Assembly (NCBI GenBank): GCA_963576785.1 | Contig: OY756148.1 | Span: 62,001 to 126,000, forward strand | Reading direction: 5' to 3' | Source: Chlorophyllum brunneum | Lineage: Eukaryota; Basidiomycota; Agaricomycetes; Agaricales; Agaricaceae | DNA: 64,000 nucleotides | Shown: positions 22,026-33,561 of the stretch, piece after piece | Layout of the letters: each line of letters starts with the position of its first letter | Position numbering within the stretch: position 1 is the stretch's first letter | The notes under the pieces: generated by a model | Told to the model about the DNA's origin: nothing | Databases searched by the model: none | What the model saw: only the letters and a program-made list of their open reading frames with translations | Program-made: the position numbers and the translations under genes

Positions 22026-22791
22026 TCAAGTCGTGAGCTTTTCCTCCTCTTCATTGTCACTCTCATGCACATCGGTTCTTCTCCTCCCGCCCCTACTCCC
22101 ACTACCATGTGCACCATCCCTAGTGGTAGGACGCTCACCACCATTCGTACTGAAAGACCAAAGCACATCCGAGTCTCCCTCACCGCTTCTAGGAGAGGAC
22201 GAGAACCCAAAGGAGAATTGGCTATGCGCGGAAGAACTGAACATGAATGAGAACGATCGCATCGTGGATGACGAGGATTGTTGATGAGTGAAATGATGCG
22301 TAGAAGTAGTAGCATCTGTTTGGTTCACAGACGCACGCTTGTGTCGACGTTGGAGATCATATTGACGTCGTTTCTGAATGAAAGTCACCCAGTGAGAAAC
22401 CTGTGTATCCGTCGCGGAAAAATCTCGACATGCCTTGGCATCGGCCAAAACCTGCACCCAATAGCGTCAATGCACCCATTATGTACCCGTCACCCCGAAA
22501 TAACATACCTCATAAGCTTCTTGAATTCTCCTAAACCTTCTCGTCGAACCCTCTGCATCACTCGAATTCTTATCCGGGTGATGCTCCAGTATCTGTACCC
22601 TATAAGCACGCTTAACGTCAAGCACTACTCAGCACCCAGCACTCCAAATCCTGAGTAAAGCTCAAACGTACTTTGATCTCCTCCACAGACGCTTCTTCCG
22701 AAACACCCAAAACTTCGTACAGGGTCAATTTATAAAAATCAGCATCGAGGTGTACCTCGTGGTCAACCGAGACTCTAGGGTCTTCGGGCAT
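22026..22791 (-). CDS. J-domain (DnaJ/Hsp40) protein
   Basis: Exons 22791-22672, 22610-22509 and 22451-22026 on the minus strand give 215 aa. Residues about 25-90 form a J domain: [31 protein letters not shown] with the HPD loop, then [14 protein letters not shown]. This domain stimulates Hsp70 ATPase. There is no zinc-finger or C-terminal substrate domain, so it is a type III J protein. The tail is Ser-rich and ends in an acidic patch ([10 protein letters not shown]). The partner Hsp70 and compartment cannot be told. It converges on the F-box gene, with 78 nt between the stops. Confidence 0.9.
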
Positions 22792-23555
22792 GAAGAACAG
22801 GAGACTATATGTTTTCGTGTGGAGAGAGAGTGGTGAAAGTCGTCTTGATCATCTTGTGTTGACCTATTTGATTGGCGCGGGAACTTGCACAGACCAATGC
22901 TAAAGCCCACTCCAGTCAACAGTCACAAACATCCATCCATAACCACAACTCGCGATTCACATCTCGAATGCCAAGAATAAAGAAAGTTTCCTTCACGCCT
23001 ATCGGATACAACCGGACTTGAACCAGTTACTTTCCACCAAGTGCAATGAGCTTTACTCAGCTTCTTTTCTGTTAACAAAAAAAAAGAGAAGCGTGCCTTG
23101 ATCCACGATCTCTTCCGCCTTCTCTACGGAGAAATCCAAAAATCTTACTCATCCAACCATTCACTCCGTCTCGATCCTCAGCCTCCTTCTGCCAAACTTA
23201 CCCATAATACATCAGTGGCGTCGCAATCCCGCATCACATCGAATATGATCCCTGTCAGCCCAATCCGATAACTCGCTTGATCATCCCAAGATTCTAAACT
23301 TATGACCTCTCCGCAATCACCGACAGCATATCACATGGTACTACTTCTTGGATCTTGCCCATAAATTTTCCAAGCCTCAATAAAAATTTCAAGGATAAAG
23401 ATATGCGTTGTGACTAAGGCCGTATGTTATTGGAGGAAAGGTGGGACGCAGGGGCCGACGGCTCGAACTTAGTAATACTCTCCGAAAACATACATAATCC
23501 TCGACCCCTCGCGGAACGACGGAAAAAAAACTGTCCACTCATTACTCATACATCA
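22792..23555. other. Divergent promoter between J-protein and transaldolase genes
   Basis: No credible coding frame. Near 23010-23025 the minus strand contains GGTTCAAGTCC, resembling a tRNA T-arm, but no matching acceptor or anticodon arm could be assembled. A short A-run lies near 23078. Confidence 0.4.
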
Positions 23556-24847
23556 ATGTCCTCGTCCGCTCTCGACACAGTCCTCAAAGCAGGAATTCAA
23601 ATTGCTGCAGATGGCGCTGAATTCACCAGTACGTCCCTCCAACCTCAATGTCTTGTACTTCATCTCGTCTCTCAACTCGGTCTTCCAATAGACATGGGAT
23701 ACTCTAACTACAAGGCCACGGATTCCACAAGTAACCCCTCTCTAATCCTCGCGGCCGTCTCACAACCCGAATACTCCTATCTCCTCGATTCCGCCGTCAA
23801 ATACGCAAATGATAACATCCCGGACTCCGTGGATCCGAAAGAGAGAGTCGAGCTGGCTATGGATTATCTCGTACATTCTCTCCTCACGACATGGTAGCAT
23901 CCCCTTGACGTTCCTCGTAGCTGGTGCAAATCGGTATTGAAATTTTGAGTATGATACCTGGCCGCGTCTCAATCTCGGTCGATCCTCGTCTTGCATACGA
24001 CCACGATGGACTGGTTCGCAAGGTTCGCGTTCTACACTTCCTCCCGGGATTTCTTAACATTCAAAAATCTTCACAGGCACGTAAACTCATCCACATGTTT
24101 GAACAATTCAACATCCCACGTTCTCGTATCCTCATCAAAATACCCGGAACCTATCCAGGAATCCTCGCAACTCGAACACTCTCCTCCCCTTCCAACGAAC
24201 AACCAATCCACACAAACCTAACACTCATCTTCAGTCTCACTCAAGCTCTCGCCTGCGCCCAAGCCAATGCAACCGTCATCTCTCCCTTCATAGGCCGAGT
24301 CAAAGACTGGTGGAACACATACGAATCCAAACGTACAGGCACTCCCAACGCATTCGTCAACCAACCCCTCTCAGAACACAACGGTATCGTCCTCGTGAGA
24401 CAAATCCGTGCGGCGTATGAAATGTTTGGCTATAAAACGCAAATTATGGCTGCTGGATTCCGTCATCCAGAAGAGGTACTCGAATTGGTAAAAGGCGGAG
24501 GACCGGACCTCGTTACGCTCCCGCCTGCGCTCTTACATGGGTTGAGGTCGATTAGGGATGTGAGAGAATTGTCATTATCAAAAGAGGTGTCATCACGGAC
24601 GACAAATGACGCTGTACCAAGTTACATTTCTGGTTTGGATTCCTATGATCCAGATGCCGAGAAACGTTTCGAAGACGCGTTGGAACAAGTTGCGGTGGAT
24701 AAAGTACCGGAGGGTTTGAAAAAGTTCGCCGAAGACACGAGTATTTTAGAGGAAAAGCTCAAGGTTCAATTGATGTTGTTAAACACGGAGTCTCCCCCTA
24801 CGATGCCGGACGGATGGAATGTCAAGTACGCTGATGTGAAACTGTAA
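23556..24847 (+). CDS. TAL1: Transaldolase
   Basis: Four exons (23556-23628, 23692-23870, 23921-24022, 24077-24847) encode 374 aa. The N-terminal half has YKATDSTSNPSLILAA, matching the DATTNPSL signature. IPGRVSISVDPRLAYD follows, then the Schiff-base lysine in ILIKIPGT. THTNLTLIFS-type and ISPFIGRVKDWW segments complete the TIM barrel. The enzyme transfers a dihydroxyacetone unit between sugar phosphates in the non-oxidative pentose phosphate pathway, in the cytosol. The C-terminal part (about residues 300-374) is longer and more diverged than in classical fungal transaldolase. With SerAsn in place of ThrThrAsn, it may be a paralogue. Confidence 0.92.
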
Positions 24848-25570
24848 TAATAGTGTGAGATCATGTATGATACGACGAGTACGATGTTACCTACTTTCTA
24901 CCTCCATCTTAAGATTCTAGGTCGTGAAATACTTTTCCGAGTTTTCGAGCATCACACCATACAGCTCCATCCTTCGGGCTCAATCCGAACAATTACGGGC
25001 CACTGTCACTGGGTACCTATCCATCCCATCCATCCCAGCCAAATCGAAGTGATCGCAATCGTTCTCCCATCCACTGGGGCAATACACATGATACTTTCTT
25101 CTCTCAAAACGACGTCCGCTTCGTGTGGTATCTTGATCGTCATCTTGACAGCATCATAGACTGAAGAAGGAATCTTCGCCTTCGTATCTATGAAGTGAAA
25201 TAGATTTCCAACCCTTCGGGCACCTCATTGTCATCCTCCATACCATGCGCAGAGATAACCTATATAAATCTCCTCGACCCACCAAGGGTACCTCATACTT
25301 ATCTTGATTGCATAAGCCCCTCCATGGATCCGAGCTTGTGGCCCGTGGAAATCCTTCATAGCACGGTGACCATGTCCTCAGAGGGGGGTCTGCGGTTTGT
25401 ATGGGCTTCGGCTTACGCACCATCCCAATATTTTCCTGTCCTGTTTCGGCCACTCTGGTTGGACAGGCTTCTTTTTTTCTGTTTTTCTGGCTGACTGTTG
25501 TCCTAACCCTAACCAGGCTTTAGCGTGTGAATACCTTCGTGAAAGCAGGAGGTACCTCAAGGCCTCATCT
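24848..25570. other. Intergenic; upstream region of F-box copy A
   Basis: No credible gene. A frame at 24863-25159 lacks any recognisable content. Around 25500 the plus strand has two CCCTAA-like units, too few to be telomeric. The stretch before 25571 probably drives F-box copy A. Confidence 0.4.
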
Positions 25571-27163
25571 ATGGCATCCACGGAAGGTCTTCCTTGGTTG
25601 CGCCAGATCTTGAATTCATTACACAGTGAGTCTCCCAAAATCAGCTTAATTTTGATTGTAAGAATGTAGGCTTCCCGGCCATAGGATCCGCCATCAGAAA
25701 ACACTCCAAGAGTTGCCTGTCGAGGTTCTGTCCGAGGTCGCATTTTACCTACCCTTTAGTGATGTCGTGTCGCTACGCCAGGTGGGTCTACTTAATTTCG
25801 CGATACCAGCCATGCACCAACACGTCATACAGGTAACGAAGAAACTACATGACGCTACCGATACACGCCTGATTTGGCTCAAGTTTGCGACAGAATACTC
25901 GTCGCGACATCTGCACAATCCCAGCTCAGGACCACAACCCCTCCATTCCCTGTCAACAGCCAAAGTCCGTCAGTGGATCGAAAAGCGGCTCGCGATTGAC
26001 GAAATATGGAAAAAACCCATCATCAGCGCGCGAACTCGGACGCTTCAAGCTTTTTCAAACTGTCCAAATGTTGCTCAGATTATCCCAGGAGGGCGCTGGT
26101 TGTTGGCTGGCGATACGTTCGGTTCAATATATTATTATGATCTTGACCTGGACGACCCCGAGCCAGTTCATCTCATTGGTCCTGACCCTAACGCCAGGAT
26201 ACCAGGAGACCGCCAGTCTGTTGCCTTGATGGACTGTTATGTTGAACTAGGATATCCCGTATCACAATTCACTATTGCCTTTGTAGGAGGAGGTAGGCGC
26301 TCTTCGACCCACCGTCCGCCAAGACTCACCCTGGCCTTGATTTCAGACAAAGACGATCAGATGTTCCAGTGGATCCATATTTGGCACGTCAGGTGCGAAG
26401 GAAACGATACCCTCAAGGCCACACCGCTGATGTCGATACCGTGTTCTGACACCCCTGTTCCCTGGAAGCTCTCTTTCACCACCGACCTCGTCGCTCGCCT
26501 TAGATCAATCAACGGTCGGAGTTGGATCGATGTTTATTGGTGGAAAAAGTGCACGGCAACGCATGTCGTAAGGTGTGCCTTTGCATTCGGATGCAAACCA
26601 GTGTGTAACTAAAATCATTCACATGTACTTGCTACTGACGATAGCCACAGAACTGTATACACATTGTCGGGAAGGACAGACTCCGGTGCATTTCGCAAAG
26701 GAATGAAATATACATCTACGACCTGAAACCTGAACATGTCGAGCACATTGAAGTCGTGGACCTTCGTCCTGATATTATATCTCGTCAGCCATCGTGGTGC
26801 CACTCCCTTGGTGGGGAAGAGAAGATGAGTTTCTCGCGGCTATACTTTGATGGGACCAACTATCGCCAAGTAATGAGCACCGCACAGGGCATCCTGGGCC
26901 TTATCATACCATCATCACGGGAAGAGCCCCAACTATCATCAAACTCTCCGACTTCAACCGTTTCTCTACTCTTTATGGCCTGGGTTTACACAAAGGATAC
27001 TCGGCACTGGGGATCACAGATTTGGTTATTCATGGGACCCGGATCCAGAGAATGTCTACAGCAACGGAGATATAAGTACAGAGGATTGGAGAAACGTGAT
27101 ACTCCCACATTCATGTTTGATGAGGAGTTGGGCCGACTTGCTTATACCAGCCAGAAATTGTGA
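25571..27163 (+). pseudogene. F-box/beta-propeller family copy A, diverged, C-terminus out of frame
   Basis: Exons about 25571-25625, 25663-25779, 25833-26292, 26347-26600 and 26651-27163. The F-box reads LQELPVEVLSEVAFYLPFSDVVSLRQ. The propeller part has the same landmarks as the intact copies (IYYYDLDLDDPEPVHLIGPD, FQWIHIWHVRC, IYIYDLKPEHVEHI). The first intron works only with a 37-nt span. In the last exon, after LGLIIPSSREE, one base is missing relative to copies C, E and F. About 70 residues are then read in another frame before MFDEELGRLAY recovers the normal one. The frame stays open to a stop, so a diverged protein is possible, but a decaying gene is more likely. Confidence 0.65.
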
Positions 27164-27444
27164 TAACGGACTTCCCACTCTTTTCTACGTAATATTCGTA
27201 TTCGCCAGATATTTTCAGTTGGTTGTATCAAGTATCGACTGTCCTCAGCCAGTGCCAATGTCACAAGTACGACTTGTCATCACTCGTTAATAGACACGGG
27301 ATACTCACATATTCAACAAGCGATCCTTCCATGAAACAAACCAAACCCCAACCGATGCTCTCACATACTCACTCCACCATCCCAAAATCCCCAAACGCAA
27401 AACTCTAAAAACTACACCAACCACATTAATAACCCCACAAACTA

Positions 27445-29101
27445 CTACTCTCCAATCACTTCAAAACTCCACGTCTTAATCGACGAATCCACGGGGACCA
27501 GCTTAAACTTCACCCCATGTCCCTCACCCGCGTCTGATTCATCACTTTCTGAATGCACGTTGGTAAAGTTTCGAGAACCTGATACTGATAGTAGGGTAGG
27601 TTGGTAGGGATGAAAAGCGACTGATGGCACGGAATCTAATTATCGCTATAATTAGTCGAGTTTGGAAACTAATCGTAGATTATTACCAGAGTGGGCATTA
27701 AGCACAAGATCCGGATGCTTCACCATCGTCTCCGAATTATCATCACTTCCCTCCGGCACAGTAAGATCAAACACATATATACATCCTCTCTAAAAAAAAA
27801 AAAAAAATCAGGCCATAACTCTCAAATACGTATAACCCAAAAACACACCTGATCACCTACAACAAGTCTCCGCCCCGAAGCATCCACATCAAAACCCATC
27901 TTCTGATTCGTCATCCTTCTCTCCGGAATCACATATTTCGCAAAAGGCACACCAACATCCGACCGCAAATCCCACGCCAAAACGGCTTCACGTCGACGAT
28001 AAGCAGCATACATAACATGCGGAACCATCGGATTAAACCTGACCTTTTTTTTTTTTTTTTTGAAATCAACAAGTGCATAGACGATGATAATGGGATATAG
28101 ATAGACGGACTTGTGTGATTGATGCTCTGGGTCCTCCGTTTATGAACATGAGAGGTAGGTCGGGTTGTGATTCGTTGTAGAGGGCGAGATTTGAGCTGGT
28201 TGGACTGAGAGTACCAGCTGCGTAGAATGCGTCTGATTCGGTGCTGTAATTTGGGGAGAATGCTAAAGCGGAGACGATTCCTAGAAAGCATGTTAGTGCA
28301 AGTCAATAAGAAGGATACAAACGCACCTTTAAGTCCGTCTTTACTCTTCCTAGAAGGTGTTGTAGGTATTCGTGTCCCTTCCCCTGGTCTGTTTACATCA
28401 AAAACTTCAATAGCATCTTCATAACCACAATATATCCTAATTCCACCATTCACGATACTCAGATATCAACACAAACCAATAAACTCACTTTGTAGCAGTC
28501 GAATTGAACGTCATAGAATGTGGTGCGACGAATCGTTCACGGTGATCAACGATCTTGTAAGATGCGCGTAACTGTCCTTGTATCGAAAGCGTTTTATAAG
28601 TGTCAAACGTGTGTGATATCAACGTACCCGTCCATCTGAAGCATCGAGGAGTTTTACAGGACATTCGCGGATGGAAGCGAGAAAGCAGAATGACGAGGGG
28701 TCGTTTGGTGAAGCAGTCGGGTACCATGAAAAATCGAGTATGGGTGCAGATTGCGGTAGAACAAGAGTGGGTCGTACTATCAAAGGACACTTTTAGTCAA
28801 GAGACGCAAGTAGAGATATACTTACTTGACGCAGTGTCCGATATTGGGGTATCTCTAGATCTCGTGAGTTGGTGTTGCAAAGGACGAGGAGAGGCATTAC
28901 GCATTGAACAGCTGAAGGGTTCTATCTTCGCAGTGGGCCATGAACACAGAACCATCCGGAGCCCTACAGGTCACCATAGAGTTACCGCCTGACAATGATC
29001 CAGAGCTCGTACCACCGCACATTTCGTGCAAAGTTCAAACCCCCACCCTCATCTTTGATTTCATATCCCCGCCGGAGCCTTGGCTCTCTAGACAAGTCCA
29101 T
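27445..29101 (-). CDS. WRAP53/TCAB1-like WD40 protein (telomerase Cajal-body protein family)
   Basis: Ten exons on the minus strand (29101-29013, 28963-28901, 28860-28826, 28776-28628, 28571-28489, 28436-28327, 28280-28111, 28043-27849, 27789-27687, 27635-27445) total 1188 nt and 395 aa. Matches to the family in order are: NFARNVRWAPDGS, RTLQLFN, LDFSWYP, IRECPVKLLDASDG, LRASYKIVDHRERF, IVSALAFSP, VRFNPMVPHVMY, LAWDLRSD, TNQKMGFDVDASGRRLVVGD, IYVFDL and VPSVAFHPYQP. These are WD40 blades with the unusual TNQ-containing blade of WRAP53. In animals WRAP53 binds CAB-box RNAs and telomerase RNA; a role in small-RNA or telomerase RNP handling is inferred. Exon 3 is only 35 nt. Two introns carry long A-runs next to their acceptors. 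Confidence 0.85.
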
Positions 29102-29163
29102 TACTGGTGGAGACCAAGCATGCGTGGTCATGGTGAAAGACGAACAAACAACAGCCAAACAGA

Positions 29164-29631
29164 TCAGGCAGTGGTGTCAACATTATTCCTCAGTCCACCA
29201 CTCTCCAACTTGTCCTGCAAACTATTCCTCTTACTCATCCACCTCCCACTCTCCTCTCTCTCCTTCGCCTCTCGTCTGATTATCGCCACCCAATCAAAAC
29301 ACCCTACACAATCCACCATCTTGTGTTTCTCGCACTCGAACGATTCTTCTGTGAAAAGTGCTTCCACTGCTCCATGCGAATATGCATTTAGCGGTTGTCG
29401 TTCCTGGAGGAATGAAATGGTGATTCTAGTACACACAGGGAGTTTTCGGGATGAACGAGAACTCACTTCGACTTCAAACCCCAAAAACTCCGACATATTA
29501 CCCAACTCGTCTTCAATCTGCACATTATTGCTCATCCTATGATCACAACAACACATCTGACAGTATTCATCTCCATGCACAGCACAGAACATGAACCCAT
29601 TAACCACTATGTGTTCGATCTTTGACGCCAT
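29164..29631 (-). CDS. Cys/His-rich putative zinc-binding protein
   Basis: Exons 29631-29467 and 29403-29164 on the minus strand encode 134 aa. The N-terminal half has CAVHGDEYCQMCCCDHRMSN and the second exon has CEKHKMVDCVGCFDW, together a set of Cys and His pairs that looks like two zinc sites. An acidic linker (VQIEDELGNMSEFLGFE) and a basic C-terminal helix complete it. The 63-nt intron begins GTGAGT and ends CAG. Its length is a multiple of three, so intron retention would not shift the frame. Proteins with this FCxxHxxExCxxC pattern are small conserved hypotheticals in mushrooms. A partial duplicate of this gene lies at 46.2-46.5 kb. The start lies only 62 nt upstream of the WRAP53-like start codon context, head to tail. 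Confidence 0.7.
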   Translation of the reverse strand: MASKIEHIVVNGFMFCAVHGDEYCQMCCCDHRMSNNVQIEDELGNMSEFLGFEVEVSSRSSRKLPVCTRITISFLQERQPLNAYSHGAVEALFTEESFECEKHKMVDCVGCFDWVAIIRREAKEREESGRWMSKRNSLQDKLESGGLRNNVDTTA

Positions 29632-30209
29632 TTCCTTTCGGGTTGTTCTAGTAGTAGGTAATAGTAGTAGTAGAATGTGTTTCTGTGTGTGCGTTAGACC
29701 AAATGAGCGACGAGTAGGAGAGAATGAGAAGTAAGAGGATGACAGTGCAAAGTCAAGCTAACTGACGTTACCCTAGCCTGAGGTTAAATATAGCTCAGCA
29801 TGTGGGCGCGGTCGGATCATTTTCATAATGAATACACGTCCACATATATGTCAATATCTGATTGATTTATACATCATTTCTCCAAGAATGCGTCGCGCAG
29901 GTTGTACAACAGAAATAACTTCAAACGTGGATCCTGAGCTGAGGATTCGCCTCATCTCACCGTACTCATTCTCCGACAGAACAAACAGAAAATATGCCCA
30001 ACACTTTCCCGAGGTTTCAATATCAAGTTTCTTATGCATCACTCCATTCCGCATCATCCCTTGAATCCAATCAAACCATCATAACATCCTTCAGCGCCCA
30101 TCGCCCGCCAGTATCTATCCTTCCCATCTACCACAGACCAATCAAAACCCTCGTCCTCCTTGATAAGAAACAAGAACTACTCAATGAATAAGATATAAGC
30201 GGCAACAAT
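29323..30209. repeat. Segmental duplication, copy 1 (partner at 46227-47125)
   Basis: About 0.9 kb, covering the start of the Cys/His-rich gene, its upstream region and AT-rich spacer, is repeated nearly identically at 46227-47125. In this copy the Cys/His-rich gene is open, so it is taken as the parent. The sequence here ends with the unoccupied form (AACAATGAG then AAGAGG) of the site where a copia element sits in the other copy. Confidence 0.85.
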
Positions 30210-30834
30210 GAGAAGAGGTAAACAGCCCCGCATGTGCGTGGGTAAAGGGATCAACTAAAACATGTATTCCGTGACGAACAACAGTAGTGATTATCGATAA
30301 CAAAATACTCCGTACAATCCCATAGTTGAACTGAATCCTACTCAATTCCAAAGAACCTTCTCCACGGAATAACACAAGAAACTCGAGTAATGGTAGTCAA
30401 CGTACGGGGGTCAGCCCACTAACCTCGATTCTCTCAAAAATATCTAGGAGTTGAGAATCATCTAGACATATATCTGGTAAATGGGGGAACTTTCCATGAG
30501 GAATCTGACAATTGGGTGAAGAGTAGCGGTAATTACTGTAGACCAGATGGATCCCTGCCAAGTGATATTATAACGGTTAACCAAGTCCCATATCAACCTG
30601 ATTGGAGGCGAGGGAATGGTGTCTGAACCGAGTTGGGCTAGGCTCAGTAAAAGTGGTGATCCCAAATTCGGAATAAGGACCCTCAGCGGATGTCCTGAAC
30701 TAGACCAAACATCATGACCAATAATCTCTTCATGAATTATAGCATACTCTCCATCTACGGAAGGGTCTCAAAGCATAAAGGAAGCTTGACAGAATCGGAT
30801 AGTATAATCCCTAGATTCCTCGCCTTCACAAGTG
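30210..30834. other. Intergenic spacer without a gene
   Basis: Only short frames with no recognisable content. It lies between the duplicated segment and an F-box gene relic. Confidence 0.4.
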
Positions 30835-31005
30835 GGCAGTTTCAGGTTCTAATACTCCTGGGACTCGACCCCGCAGCAAGTGTATAGCAATGGAGGGGAG
30901 TGCTGCAATCGCTCGTCCCGCCATTATGACGTTGACGAGGAACTGGGTCGGATTCCTTACAGAAACACAGACGAGGAAATCGTCGACCTGGACTTCCCGT
31001 TCTAG
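30835..31005 (+). pseudogene. Relic of an F-box family 3' end
   Basis: About 170 nt match the last part of the F-box family: coding for SYSWDSTPE-like residues, a Cys-rich turn, DEELGRI-like, and a closing DLDFPF before the stop near 31003. Small deletions have removed the TFDEE phenylalanine region, and the upstream exons are absent. It shows that the array once had at least one more copy. Confidence 0.7.
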
Positions 31006-31772
31006 GTAGCTATGTTATAGAAAGGTTTTCAATTGAGGAGACGTGGCAGCCGTCATGACAATCTCTCTTCCTTGTTGAAGTTCCGGTAAAAAAAACAACA
31101 AACTCTCAAGTGCGGCAATAAACGAAACCCAGTCCTCTTGAAGGAACTCCTCGAGCGCGGACGTATCTCAAAATATTGTTGTGTTCCCAATATCCACTTT
31201 CAGTCGTTGACAGAGAAGGGAACCGGATTGTATGTATTACAATTAATTGGTAAGGGTTAGACCACACGAGTATCGGTAGTGCTTCGCAGCCCCCCGGCCC
31301 CACTGAAAATTGGCAGTTCGATGTTATTATTGTAGTTTTATTTTTGTCTCAATGTCTCCTCACCTGTCATTTCATTTGTTTACCTCCGTAGGTAGAGTGT
31401 TTCTCATTAACACGTAGCATCCTGTATTCTTGAGGTCCAACCCCCTTTCGTGGTCCTCAGGTTCGTAGCGATTTGTATCCGTAGTTAGTTTCTAATATAC
31501 ACAAACCTTCATCTCAGTCTACGAGCATCATCATGACCTACTACTGCGCTTACAAATATGAACGTATTGCGTCAGGTCTAAGTGACACCGGTGATAAGTC
31601 ATAGATCTAGTTGAGTGGTACAGGAGCCAACTTCATCTGGTGCCGCCTATTCCCATCTCCTCTGTGAGGTGATCTGCAGCTTCGTATGTGTCGTCCCTGC
31701 AGCCCGAACAAAACAAACACCAGCGTGTGAACTACCCCTTGTCGGCAGACCCTCGATTTCACCTTGTCATCG
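31006..31772. other. Spacer with conserved upstream unit of the F-box array
   Basis: The stretch about 31600-31735 resembles 42020-42180 (shared TGTGTCGTCCCTGCAGCCC and CAGCGTGTGAACT), so it is part of the repeated upstream unit of the array. No coding frame is supported. Confidence 0.5.
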
Positions 31773-33400
31773 ATGACATCCGGGTACAGTCCTCCTTGGT
31801 CATACCGGATCACGAATCTATTCTACAATGAGCACTCCAGGATCAGCCAACTTTTATGGTCTGGAAAAAAAATACCATAGCGGTCCTTGCTCAGCTTGCC
31901 GGACATGGCATCCACCAGACAACACTCCAAGACCTACCTGTTGAGGTCCTGTCCGAGGTCGCATCTTACTTCCCATATAACGACGTTGTTTTGCTGCACC
32001 ACGTGAATTTGTATATTGTTATGATACTGTCTATGTACTAACCCGTCACGCAGGTAAGCAAGAAACTACACAATGCGACCAATGCTCATATGATCTGGCT
32101 CAAACTCGCGGAAGAATACTCACTACGACACCTGCATAATCCTCATTCAGGAACACGACCCCTCCATTCCCTTTCAATGATCGAAGGCCATGAATGGATC
32201 GAGAAGCGGCTCGCTATCGACGAAATATGGAGGAAACCCCTCATTTGCCCACGAACTCGGACTCTTCGAGCTTTTCCAAGCCGTCCACGTGTCACTCTAA
32301 TTGTCCCGGGCGGTCGATGGATGCTGGCCAGTGATACGCTTGGCTCAATATATTATTACGACCTTGACCTGGACAACCCCGAGCCAGTTCATCTCATTGG
32401 TCCTGATCCGAATGCCAGGATCCCAGGGGACCGCCAATCTGTGCCCTTGATGAAATGTTGGGATATCCTATATCGCAACTCACTATTGCGTTTGCAGGAG
32501 GAAGTAGGTACTCTCCAACTCACCGTTTACCGAAGCTCATACGTAGACTTGATTCCAGACACAAATAAAACATTCCAGTGGATCCATATTTGGCATGTCA
32601 GATGCAAAGGGAATGATATCCTCGAGGCCACGCGAATGATGTCGATACCGTGTTCCGCCACCCCTGTTCTGTGGCATCTCTCTTTCACCTCCGACCTTGT
32701 TGCGCGTCTCAGGCCATTCAATACTGATGGTTGGATCGATGTCTATTTGTGGAGAAACTGTATGTCAACCCACGTCGTGAGATGTGCCTTTCTAATTGGA
32801 TGCATACCCGTGCGTACACAAGCTGCTTCTCCTTACTCGAGAATGACGGTGGCTACAGAATTGTATACGTGTCTTCGGAAACGATAGGCTCCTCTGCATT
32901 TCACAAGACAACGATATATACATCTACGACCTAGAACCTGAACATGTCGAGCACATTAAAGTCGCCAACCCTCCTCACCCGGATACCGTACCTCGTCAGC
33001 CATCATGGTCCCACTCGCTTGGTGGCGAAGAGGAGATGAGCTTTTCGCCACTATACTTCCATGGGACAAACTATCGCCAAGCGATGAGCACTGCAGACGG
33101 TATCTTAGGCCTGATCATCCCAGCATCACGGGAAGATTCTCCGCACGTGCTGAAGCTCTCCGACTTCAAACATAGGCCGGCGGTCTTGGTTTGCACAAGG
33201 GGTATTCGCCTTCACCAGCAGGCGGTTTTAGGTTCGGATACTCCTGGGACTCGACCCCGGAGCAAGTCTACAGCAACGGAGAACAATGCTGCAATCGCTC
33301 GTCCCGCCATGATGACATGTTCACGTTTGATGAGGAACTGGGTCGGATTGCCTACAGAATGGACGGGGAAATTAGAAATAGCCTGGCTCTAGGTGCGAGG
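31773..33400 (+). pseudogene. F-box family copy B, frameshifted
   Basis: Leader exon from ATG at 31773 (MTSGYSPPWSY), but the donor after FY reads ATGAGC instead of GTGAGT. Exon 2 reads LQDLPVEVLSEVASYFPYND. Exon 3 from 32054 runs VSKKLHNATNAHMIW to PLMK. Relative to the intact copies, about 10 nt are missing near 32455 and about 8 nt near 33185, each breaking the frame. The C-terminal region still shows GFRFGYSWDSTPEQVYSNG and TFDEELGRIAYRMDGEI, then runs into unrelated residues. A lost donor and two frameshifts make this a pseudogene. Confidence 0.75.
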
Positions 33401-33561
33401 CGTGGGGGACCTCAAGGCCTTGAGGCTTTGTCCATCGCTGAGGCTGCTTTGATGGGCGGAAAATTAGTGGTCATTGTAAGTCGGTTGGAAGCAGATCAAA
33501 ATAAATACCCCGCAATGCGTGCAGTGTATCATCATTTTCCGTCCCTTAAACCTCAATATCT

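Noticed and set aside
22990..23070. tRNA-like T-arm (GGTTCAAGTCC on the minus strand)
   Set aside because: The T-stem pairs, but no 5' acceptor strand, anticodon arm or D-arm of the right spacing can be assembled, so a tRNA gene is not supported.
25498..25516. Interstitial telomere-like CCCTAA repeat
   Set aside because: Only about two units are present, which is expected by chance.
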